Positions 55,730-64,000 of a DNA stretch of 64,000 nt are shown one piece after another. The notes under the pieces were generated by a model. That model worked only from the letters and a program-made list of their open reading frames with translations, was not told the origin of the DNA and did not search any database. A program made the position numbers and the translations under genes. The stretch covers positions 92,360,756 through 92,424,755 of the forward strand of contig CM060731.1 of NCBI GenBank assembly GCA_030704615.1, given 5' to 3'. This DNA comes from Takakia lepidozioides. Lineage: Eukaryota > Streptophyta > Takakiopsida > Takakiales > Takakiaceae. The number at the start of each line of letters is the position of its first letter. Within the stretch, counting starts at the first letter, position 1.

Positions 55730-56440
55730 CAGCAGATGTGAGAGGATCTTTCATGCTGCGACTTTGTCCGAGTGCTTACTGCAACATTCTGGTGTGCAAC
55801 ACGCTCTTCTTTAGCTGTCCTCTTCAGTGTTGACACATTGCGAGCCATTTCAGCACTATACTTCCTGCAACGCACCACTTGACCACGCTAAACATGGTTT
55901 GGACTCCAATGCTTATTGCGGCCCCTGCCAATGAGGTGGAAATGTGCACCTGTATGTTACAAGAGTATTGCAACTTTCATGGTTTTTCATCAGGACCATT
56001 ATACAACAACATTCAAAATGATTTGGCTCTCGTTTGTGCATGAGGAGGAATTCCGAGTCTTACAACATTGTGTAATAGAATTTGATAAAACGTCTGCCTT
56101 ATCTTCTTGTTTGACCCATAACCAATGTTAGGCATGAGGATCCCGCCTTTGAACTTGCGCTGAAATCGAGAGTCCATACACCATCCACTAGGTGCACTGT
56201 CTTCTTGTTTGAACCATAACCAATGTTACGCATCAGGATGCTGCCCTTGAACTTGCGTTGAACCCGAGAGCCCACAAATCATCCCCTAGGTGCCTTCTAT
56301 TCTTGTTTGACCCATAACCAATGTTAGGATGAGGAGGCTGCCTTTGAACTTGCGTTGGACCCGAGAGTCAATACATACATCATCCCCTAGGTGCCTTGTC
56401 TTCTTGTTTGACCCATGACCAACCATTTGTTGTACATTAC
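55730..56440 (-). pseudogene. RPL32: Ribosomal protein eL32 (RPL32) pseudogene with triplicated exon
   Basis: The minus strand gives SRVQRKFKG / [16 protein letters not shown] / [19 protein letters not shown] in three tandem units (56,400-56,100), matching the conserved eL32 core DSRVRRKFKG...[13 protein letters not shown]. Next come LLHNV and, after a frame change, SEFLLMHKRE near 56,060-56,030, matching HNV-ELE-LMMHNR. After an intron-like gap, RKYSAEMARNVSTLKR and ERVAHQNVAV at 55,870-55,780 match RKYCAEIAHNVSTRKR...ERAAQLNVVV. eL32 is a 60S ribosomal subunit protein. Frameshifts, the tripled exon and the missing N-terminus make it a pseudogene. Confidence 0.88.
56103..56440 (-). repeat. 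~98-bp tandem repeat built from an eL32 exon
   Basis: CTTCTTGTTTGACCCATAACC-type units start at 56,103, 56,201, 56,299 and 56,400 (last one partial). The period of about 98 bp is not a multiple of three, so each unit reads in a different frame. Units differ at several sites, so the amplification is not very recent. Confidence 0.85.
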
Positions 56441-56652
56441 AATCAGAGCCTACAAGCCAGGATATAACTATCCACTGTATGAAGTGCATAGAAGCCACTG
56501 TTGTAAATGCATACACGGCACGAAAATGAGAAACCATCTTTTAACGACATTACAACGAACATGCACAATTTTTATTACAAAGTTATGGAGGGACACCAAA
56601 TGTCTAAAACTGTGAACATCTGGAGATCCCCCAAAATGATGAAATTTGCATT
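56441..56652. other. Spacer between eL32 pseudogene and methyltransferase-like gene
   Basis: No gene recognised; it should include the 3' untranslated region of the minus-strand gene ending at 56,653. Confidence 0.4.
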
Positions 56653-59236
56653 TCAGTCACTAGAACTATCCACTGAAATTTGTGCAGTATCATCGACGTA
56701 AACCTGAGCTCTGAGGTGTCTGTTGTGCTTTCGAGCACATGGGGGAGATAACATGAAACTCTGTTGACGAGCAATGGCCTCCGCATAGTCGGGTAGGATG
56801 TATGAACGTGGAGGGCTGCACCAGAAGTCACTGTGAATAAAAGAGACGTCGACCAAAGGAATAACTTCCAATATCCTGCCACCAAAAGAACCACAATTGC
56901 ATTAGCCACCATTAATGGGAAAGGGGGGGGCATTTTCGCGGGAGAAATCGGATGCTTACAGAAAAACAACTTACTCACATGCGAAATCGTCGTCCAAGAA
57001 TTTGTCGTCCCCTTCGTTGATTTCCACATGCACTATACCCTCCTGTTGTTGGGCGGCAGGTGCCGGCGCTGGTGCTTCCAAGTTATGGAGGAGGTCATTG
57101 AAAATGTCTGCATCCCCTTCCATACCAAACAAATGCCTGCCCGCTGCCTTGCAAGCATGGTACGAAGCTCCTGCAAGACAGAGTTCTCTCAGGACACATA
57201 TAAACAAATTTTGCACCAAAAAGAAAACACCGCAGCAGGTTGGGGGTGAAACTTGTGCCAAGAGTGAGGTCCACGATACGCGCCCCCGGATGGGAACAAG
57301 TCTCCACAATTGTTTGAATAAATGTTGGGCTCTTCTCCTTGGCCCCTCTCCATGGTGTGGAGTTGGACTTTCGCAAGCACACATTGGAATCCACGTAATT
57401 GTAGTGCATGTCGTCCACCACTTGATTGAACTTATTGTTGATGAAAGAACCTCCCCCATGAAGCCTGAACTCCTTCACTATTGTGGGAGTTGAAGTAGGG
57501 TGCACTCTGACGAGGCAGACGGCCTCAAAAAGGCGGGTCTACACACAAGACAACATGAAGCACATATTAGTGAATCCAAAAAAATTCATCTGGAAAGAAC
57601 AGTGCTTGACACCTCTGAAAATGAGTGCGTTGACGCACTCATTTCTACAGGAGTGAAATGGAACTTAAAATGAAGCATGCAAGAGAAAGTCGATTACCAT
57701 TTGTCCGGGACAGTCGCCCTTTGTCAAGTACAGGCTGTTCACACCATTCCACGTTTTGATGATTTTCATCCCCGAGGCCTTGAGGTAGCTTGCAAGCTCC
57801 CGTCGACATTTCGTATTGACCGACTGGATCATTACAAGAACCCCTGCATCCGATAAAAAAAAATTGCAAAATGAAAAGACACACCGCCAGTACCTCTCAT
57901 CAAATGCATTCCATGTTGGGCAAGTGCCTGTGGGTAGGATGTCCGGTACTGGCAGCCCATCCGGAATGTCCACAATCACCATGTCGGCACAACATGGTTT
58001 CAGAGAACCATTGACCCAACACTGCCCTTTTGAAACCTGAAAACAGACAGACGGAAAAAATTAAATAACTATCCAAAAGGGAAAACAGTAAAGGAGACAA
58101 ACAGTGGGAATTGGCTTACCGAGTCAAGGAATGCACACAGCTTGCCCCAAGTTTGAGAGGGATCATTCACAATCTCGCATTTACATTCTCGATGGATTCT
58201 GGATGGGTGCTCCACTGCGTCGTATGGCTCAATCCTCCCCTTACGTTTTCGTTCCTTGTTTGCAATTGGGGTCTGCGCTACCTCACCCCCCGTAGTCTAC
58301 CCTTGGGTGGTCTTCTCCTTCCCTTTGTCCTTTGTACCCTTTCCCTTTCCCTTCCCTCTCGCAGGAGTTTTGTTGGCTGCGGGTTCATTTTCAGCGAGGT
58401 TTCGCAGATTCCTCTCATGCAATTCCTTGTCAGTAAGAGGGGCCAAAGACTCTGCATTGTCGTTCTGGTTCCGTGTCTGCAACTCATACCAGGGGCAATC
58501 TGATTTTGGAATGTCGAGATACCAACAGCAGTCTTTCAGGTGATATCTCCCGTAGTCTCTAAGGATGGCTGCCGTGTACATGGTCTGACTGTTAGAGGGG
58601 TCAGACCACAAGTCGATGAAGGCAGGGTACTTACTGAGGTTTTTTCCCGGAATGAGCACGTTCTTGATATATACCTACAAAACAAAAGAGGTGCACTTTT
58701 AGACATTGAAGGCAAAAAAACATATATTGCGGCCCTCCCAAAATGCGTGCGTCGACGCACACAGTTTGGGGTCCACAAATTCTTGAGCATGAGGCAACCA
58801 AAATACACAAGTGAAGTACCATATGCAAGAACAGGAGAAAACAAAGGGTTCCATATGCAGAAAGTTATCCCCTTCTCGGTAGACAAAAAATTCCATTCAA
58901 AACTACCAACGAAACATTGAAATCCAGGATGGAGGAGAGAGCACATCTGAGTTTGTGGCCCTCTAAAATTGCGTGCGTTGGCGCATGCAATTTTTCATGG
59001 CCACAAACTGCCTGTCGAGGTTTACTATTTCATGAGCGCATGAGCCCATGAGCCCATGAGCCTATGAGCTCATGAGCGGACATCCGCGGAATTGGAATTT
59101 TCCTGCCTTTATTGACGGTGTTATGTCCTCTTACCTCGGTAATAGGGTCTGTTTCTCCTGGTCCAGGATGCGGAATGAGGTATTTCGGCGCCGTTATTCT
59201 CAAGAGTAGTGTGCTAAAATGGTGTTTTGAAGACAT
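56653..59236 (-). CDS. Multi-exon gene, DNA N4/N6-methyltransferase-like C-terminal region
   Basis: Proposed exons (minus): 59,236-59,135; 58,674-58,120; 58,036-57,883; 57,843-57,698; 57,538-57,253; 57,170-56,975; 56,875-56,653. All borders are GT/AG and the phases fit, except a frame change near 58,300 in exon 2 (Lys/Gly-rich). The 39-nt gap between the third and fourth exons is in frame and may be coding. Methyltransferase resemblance: ADMVIVDIPDG sits where DNA MTases have D/S-P-P-Y; after GVLVMIQS and KSPTFIQTIVETCSHPG comes RIVDLTLGTRASYHACKAAG then RHLFGMEGDADIF, like the D-P-F-x-G-S/T-G SAM-binding motif and GR-F-G-I-E of the beta class. The Tyr of motif IV is lost, so activity is doubtful. 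N-terminus (NLSKYPAFIDLW, DCCWYLDIP) unknown. Confidence 0.65.
57619..57644. repeat. Intronic palindrome, GTGCGT-type
   Basis: AAATGAGTGCGT, two bases, ACGCACTCATTT: perfect 12-bp arms in the intron between 57,698 and 57,538. Confidence 0.85.
58747..58760. repeat. Intronic palindrome, GTGCGT-type
   Basis: GTGCGTCGACGCAC, a perfect 14-bp palindrome in the first intron, preceded by GGCCCTCCCAAAAT as in the next copy. Confidence 0.85.
58950..59009. repeat. 60-bp foldback element in first intron
   Basis: Outer arms AGTTTGTGGCC (58,950-58,960) and GGCCACAAACT (58,999-59,009) are perfect. Inner arms AAATTGCGTGCG and CGCATGCAATTT pair with one G-T mismatch. The inner core matches the palindromes at 57,619 and 58,747. 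Confidence 0.85.
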
Positions 59237-59460
59237 CCACCGGGGTATTTCGGCACCAAAATTACCTCTTAAAATGTGATATAGTGCGGTATTTAATGGC
59301 GCAGAACGGGCTATTTGGGCGCCGAAATACCCAAGTGGAATGTGCTGAAGTGCCTTGTGCTGAAGGCTTCCATCGCGATATTTTGGTACAGTAATTCATC
59401 CGTGGAATTTTTGAGGCCCATATAACGAAGGCGCGCATTGGGCTATTTCGGCGCCAAATT
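59110..59460. repeat. Palindrome array 1 (GGCGCC core, ~65-bp period)
   Basis: Centres of TTTCGGCGCC-like palindromes at about 59,119.5 (degenerate), 59,189.5, 59,254.5, 59,320.5, 59,387.5 (degenerate) and 59,452.5. It overlaps and precedes the proposed first exon of the methyltransferase-like gene and lies ~250 bp beyond the 3' end of the gene above. Confidence 0.8.
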
Positions 59461-59708
59461 TCCCAATAGGAATGTTAGAAACGGCAGGGTTTTCATGGCT
59501 TCAAGTTCTCGGCTCGATGGTGTGCATAAATTACTTGTAGGGTTCTTCACTGAAGTTTGCGTCTCTTCTGCTTTTATTATACATTTTGGTTGGTAGAAGA
59601 AATGTAGGGAATCGGACAAGCAGTCTGAACACAATGATTTTTCAAATCGTCAATATTTTCATTAAGTGTTTCAGAACTGTACAACAAAAGGATCCAAATG
59701 AGACTTTG

Positions 59709-61614
59709 CTATGGTGAGGATCCGCTATCACTGTCCGATGCATCCCCGGCCTCATGCAAGGATGGCTGCCTTCCACCTGCCTCCGAACCTGCACTGCCGC
59801 TACCGCTGTTACTCTGAGAAGCCCTCCCCTCAAAAATACCATCCTCACCAGCCGGAACTGTCCACCTGGGTGCGGAAGTGTCCTCAACATTCCCCTCGCT
59901 CTCGGACGCGGATTCTATTACGAACTTCCCTACTCTGCCTTTCACAATTCTATGTTTGGCCTCACGCCTCATTATAATTCTCTGCTCATTCCCGTATGTC
60001 AATTGCTCTAACCGAGTAGGCCTATCCTCCCTCCTGATGGCTTCTCTGGCAGCCGTGTCTGCATAGGCTGGTAGAAAAAAAGGCTTATGGGGACTCGCGA
60101 GAAACGATTTTCTGGCAAAGAATGGCCGATGCGATTCTGTCTCCTCCTCTGCAACAGGGTCCGATTCAGGCAAGTCTCCCAGCTTCTCCTCGTCGGACGA
60201 CTCTGCAAGGCTGAGTGTACGCACAAACATAGAATGAAGTACATTAGAGAATTCAAACAGGGAATCATCGGCAGGTTGCATGGTCCCTACAACCGAAACC
60301 AATACACTTACTATGGTGCAACTCACTCGAAGACAGGCATTGGGGGAAGCGGCTTCGGGCGCCCCTGCATCGAACGAATTTCCTGGACTTCCTCCTCTTC
60401 ATCTTCCTCCTCCCCTTCCACGTCATCTTCTGCGTTTTTGGGATCCTCAGTCGGAGGCAAACGCTGAAGGCCCGCCAAATTGTAATCGTACAAGGCCGTA
60501 TCCCCCTCAAATGAGAACACAAATCGGTTCGACATCCTTCCCGCCCACATACAGGCACCTGCGACACAACCACAACCAAACTCAAGAATGAGTCGCTTCC
60601 TCGCACAAGCAAACATACACAAACAGAAATGGTGTCAATTTTGGTGCCGCATTCAATTAACGTTCTCACCTGTATTTGCAGTGATGTTGAGGACCCTGCC
60701 TTCAACATCCGTACATGTTTCCATGAGCGTCTGGGATGAATGCAGGACTCCTGGTCCTACCATACCTCCATGGCTTGCCCGACAAATCACAAAGAATGTC
60801 CTTCTCTCCCACATGGTTGAACAGGACGTTATACTCCAGTGGATCAACTGTGGAATCAACAAGTCTTCCTGTTTCACGTAATTCGAATTTCTAATGTTTC
60901 TTCACGAAGCAAAATACCTGAAAGATAAGAGTCTGCAGAGAAGGAAATGTCCTGGAGGTTTTGCTCCTCCGCAAGCTCCAGCAGGTTCTGATCATCGCCA
61001 AGTCGTACCACGTTGTCGTCCTCTCCTTCTGTCAGCTCAATGGGCCGCCCTTCTGCAGATCCAACTCCCACATCTCCAGCGGCCTCCACCGCATCCGTGT
61101 TTTTTGAAATTGACTGCAAACCCAATATCTCCGCTTCCAGTCTCCCTAGGGGTTTTACTGGCGAAGCCATGGGCTCCTTCTGCTTCCTCGACTTCCGAAC
61201 TCTAGGTGGGCTTTTCTGAGGCGATATCTGAGGTGTTGAATGAGGACTCGCCTGCCTCGATGCACTTCCACCTTGCGAGCGCAGCACCCGAGCAGGAGTA
61301 TCCAAAGTTGACTGTGTTGCTTCGCCCCCCTGCGATCCTTCCCCAGCTCCCATGTCAAACAAACAGGAAAACATGAGACACTGCACGCAAAAAAAAGGTG
61401 TAAAAGGAATATTGCGTATGGAGTGCTTCACATCCGCAAAGCACGAATCTCTCACTGGTGGGCGATCCGAGTCTCCGGATAACGAGGTCTGCATTTCATG
61501 CATGAGACGGAGCTTAAGTCGTGTCGTCGGCGGCTTCCCAAAATCCCGCGTCCTCCTTCTCTTTGCCGGAGTCGCCTGACCTTCCACAAACTCTATGCTA
61601 CCACTATGCCGCAT
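59709..61614 (-). CDS. Multi-exon gene for an acidic, Ser/Glu-rich protein of unknown function
   Basis: Proposed exons (minus): 61,614-61,432; 61,380-60,918; 60,868-60,670; 60,558-60,327; about 60,288-59,709, with 49-51-bp first introns. Exon 1-2 junction is in frame (a second ATG is at 61,353). Basic KRRRTR near the N-terminus could be a nuclear signal. Exon 2 has SPQK/RKSRKQKE and ends in acidic LAEEQNLQD. Exon 3 appears to need a one-base frame change; it then reads VEGRVLNITANT and joins CMWAGRMSNRFVFSFEGD. Exon 4 has a 15-residue Glu/Asp run. The last exon ends in a Ser/Gly/Asp-rich tail (SDSDSGSSP, stop at 59,709). No domain recognised. The exon 4-5 join is not resolved. Confidence 0.55.
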
Positions 61615-62017
61615 AAGGAGAGGAAACGCAGGAAAATGTCACTGCAGAAGGGCAAGGAGCGAGAGAGCGAAGCGGTGGAACATGCAACCACTATGCACGA
61701 GCAGATGTGTAAGCAGCCACGTCTCCCAAAGCGTTGCCACCGTCCACCACTTTCTGCCGTATGGGTGATGAAGAGATTGTGACCCCTGACATGTTCGCAC
61801 GGATGAAGTCGACTGGAACACGACGCGTGCCAGTTCCAGCCACCAGTACAAGACGGCTTATCCGAATTGCGGCACCGAAATACCTTCCGTTCACCGGATG
61901 CTGTTCCCGGAGCAGCCGACATTGAATGAAATATCCGCACATCATGAAACCCAACCGCCATGAAAATCCCTTGCCTATAACATTCAACAGTCAGGTCGGT
62001 ACGTTTCATCAGCGGAC

Positions 62018-63665
62018 GGATGAATTTCGGCGCCGAAATTCATCCTATTCACGTGCTTTCGTACACAAACTTACAAATTTCGGCGCCGCAATTCATCGCT
62101 TCCCAAGTCCTCATTCATCATGAACAAACCTGTCAGTGGGATATCGGAGCCGGAATTAATTCCGGGACAGTGGAAACGGCTGCACTTGGGCACATTTCAT
62201 CCATATTTCGGCGCCGAAATTCATCCAGAGCGAAGACTAAATCGGCACCATGCTATGCTTTGCCGCCATCATTGCCCCTGACGGATGCTGTCCATGCCTG
62301 TTGGACTTGCAATTTCTGGACATTTAACTATAATTTCGGCGCCGAAATTATACTTTATGTGCGGCAACGTCCCGTGCAAAAAAGACCACTTAATGAATAC
62401 TGTCGGTTTCAAATGAAAAAAACGGCTAAAATGCAATTAATTTTGACAGAAGGGGTTCAATATGCCGATTTCTCCATTAAATGCAGAATATTCCTGTTAT
62501 CTTCGTCGGAACGGGGTATTTCCAACGATTTACCGAAAATTATATCATCTAGAAGCAAATAGTAAGTGTCGGGTTTGGACGAATTTCGGCGCCGAAATTC
62601 ATCCATTTCAAAGAAAAATAAATATTGGAGGGAGGGCATTGGATGAATTTCGGCGCCGAAATCCGGCGCTCAAACCCTGAAAAGAATTTGGAGGGATGGA
62701 GTCGGTTGAATTTCGGCGCCGAAATTCATTGCTCGTGAAAAAAAAAATAAAAATCGGGAGGACTTCGGATGAATTTCGGCGCCGAAATTCATTGCTCGCG
62801 AAGGAAAAAAATAAAATTCGGGAGGACTTCGGATGAATTTCGGCGCCGAAATTCATTGCTCGCGAAGAAAAAAAATAAATTGAGAGGACTTCGGATGAAT
62901 TTCGGCGCCGAATTTCATTGCTCCCGAAGAAAAGAAAAAAATTTCGAGAGGACTTCGGATGAATTTCGGCGCCGAATTTCATTGCTCCCGATGAAAAGAA
63001 AAAATTTTCGGGAGGACTTCGGATGAATTTCGGCGCTGAAATTCATTGCTCACGGAGAAAAAAAAAAATTCGGGAGGACTTCGGATGAATTTCGGCGCCG
63101 AAATTCATTGCTCGCGAAGAAAAAAGAAAATTAGAAGGGAGTACTTGGATGAGATTCGGCGCCGAAGTTCATTTGTCGCAAAGAAAAAAAAAAAAAAAAA
63201 AAGACTTCAGATGAATTTTGGCACTGAAATCCATCCGCAGGGCAGCAGAATTAGGGTCGGAAAAGGAGATGAAGAATGAATTTCGGCGCTGAAATACATC
63301 CATTCTGCCGATTCAGGATTACTGTCATTCGGATGTCGGCACCGATATCCGGACACGTGGTGAATCACGACTGTAATCAGGAACACATTCATCCGTATTT
63401 TGGCATCCAAATTCAACCCTCATGTGTAGAAACAATTTGATGAAGAAGATGTTCATCCGAATTTCGGCACCGAAATCCATCCGTTGGGTGCTTGGTCAGT
63501 TTCATGAGGTGAACAAATTACTATTTCTGTCGCCGGAATTCATCCCCTGGCTTCCAAAGTTGTTACATGACAGATATGTTCATCCAGATTTCGGTGCCGA
63601 AATTCATGGGAAGGCCTGATTTATTGTAGCCCAAGTGGTTGTACATTACAATTCAGGCACCAAAT
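62018..63665. repeat. Palindrome array 2 (ATTTCGGCGCCGAAAT, 63-bp period)
   Basis: About 25 palindromes. The first (62,018-62,045) is a perfect 28-bp palindrome extending the core by GGATGA/TCATCC. Centres: 62,031.5; 62,084.5; 62,148; 62,212.5; (one missing) 62,340.5; degenerate 62,406, 62,466, 62,530; then 62,590.5; 62,654.5; 62,717.5; 62,780.5; 62,844.5; 62,906.5; 62,970.5; 63,034.5; 63,096.5; 63,160.5; 63,222.5; 63,287.5; 63,340.5; 63,404.5; 63,468.5; 63,531.5; 63,595.5; 63,658.5. In 62,640-63,180 the spacers are also similar (CATTGCTCGCGAAG, A-run, GGAGGACTTC); outside that they are not. Confidence 0.92.
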
Positions 63666-63699
63666 ATCCGATGTGAACTTGCTGTTGTCGTTCGTTTTT

Positions 63700-63715
63700 G
63701 TAACGTACGTTACAT
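63700..63715. repeat. Perfect 16-bp palindrome
   Basis: TGTAACGTACGTTACA lies just beyond the last unit of array 2. Confidence 0.8.
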
Positions 63716-63855
63716 ACCTTCATCTTTACGTGCACCGATCACCCATCCTGTTGGATACGGAATCCTCTAGAAAATCATTTGTGTTATTAGGTAGGACACA
63801 CTCTTCTCACTGCAGGACTTCGCTGCGGAGCGTACCGAGAGGTCCCGTCTTCAAC

Positions 63856-63990
63856 ATGGACTCCCGTGTTTGGGTAAACGTGTACTTCCATCCTGATTCT
63901 CTGAAAGCTAAAATACGTTCCACGAAATCCAATTCCCAGTCGTCATCCTCCTCCCACGAGAAGCTCTTCGCCCCGCATACCGGTGGGTGA
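63856..63990 (+). CDS. Possible 5' exon of a plus-strand gene (partial, window end)
   Basis: ATG at 63,856 opens MDSRVWVNVYFHPDSLKAK, followed by a Ser-rich, basic stretch. GTGGGTGAC near 63,983 could be a splice donor. No recognised domain. If real, array 2 lies between two divergent genes. Weak evidence. Confidence 0.25.
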   Translation: MDSRVWVNVYFHPDSLKAKIRSTKSNSQSSSSSHEKLFAPHTGG

Positions 63991-64000
63991 CCCCGCAGCT

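Noticed and set aside
56653-59236. Bacterial contamination or recent transfer of a restriction-modification enzyme
   Set aside because: The coding sequence is split by several GT/AG introns with matching phases, and the flanks are plant-like.
62018-63665. CRISPR array (regular ~28-bp palindromes with ~35-bp spacers)
   Set aside because: Spacers in the centre are near-identical A-rich sequence, repeats are palindromic and variable, no cas genes occur, and the neighbourhood is clearly a plant nuclear genome.
62018-63665. E2F transcription-factor sites
   Set aside because: The core TTTCGGCGCC does not fit TTTSSCGC (G instead of C at the sixth base), and the symmetric flanks and 63-bp phasing are not features of E2F sites.

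Overview
The window is nuclear DNA of a plant. The evidence is Ty3/gypsy LTR retrotransposons with an extra open reading frame, a chromovirus fragment, a CACTA (TNP2/DUF4218) transposase remnant, a pentatricopeptide-repeat fragment, a broken cytosolic eL32 ribosomal-protein gene and intron-containing genes. A fern, lycophyte or bryophyte seems plausible, but the species cannot be fixed from the sequence.

Layout. 1-51,591 is almost entirely one family of large Ty3/gypsy elements in several copies. Copy A (156-13,966, +) is complete end to end with a 5-bp target duplication, but its genes are broken. Copy B (15,997-28,239, +) has the best Gag-protease frame; it is split by an inverted piece E (21,574-24,748, -) of the same family and cut off by copy C. 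Copy C (28,240-37,939, +) and copy D (40,211-51,591, -) face each other tail to tail around a chromovirus 3' end (37,940-40,210). Family order is LTR (~0.85-1.05 kb), PBS, ORF0 (starts inside the LTR), Gag with three zinc knuckles, protease, reverse transcriptase, RNase H, integrase, a decapeptide-repeat tail, then a long extra ORF (aORF: globular N-part, coiled coil, helical C-part), polypurine tract, LTR. A decamer minisatellite occurs both in the LTR and in the coding tail after integrase.

51,592-56,440 holds older remains on the minus strand: a PPR fragment cut by the LTR of copy D, a CACTA transposase with TAGTCA-rich subterminal repeats, and an eL32 pseudogene whose central exon is triplicated as a ~98-bp tandem repeat.

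56,650-64,000 is different. It carries two multi-exon minus-strand genes: an unknown acidic protein (61,614-59,709) and a protein resembling an N4/N6 DNA-methyltransferase fold (59,236-56,653). The 5' side of each is occupied by an array of the palindrome ATTTCGGCGCCGAAAT. The larger array (62,018-63,665) keeps a ~63-bp centre-to-centre period, six helical turns, even where the DNA between the palindromes is unrelated. A related methyltransferase exon, with both splice sites, is embedded in the extra ORF of retrotransposon A at 10,441-10,745. This pairing of a methyltransferase-like gene with phased CpG-containing palindromes is the best candidate here for an undescribed system; its function is inference.
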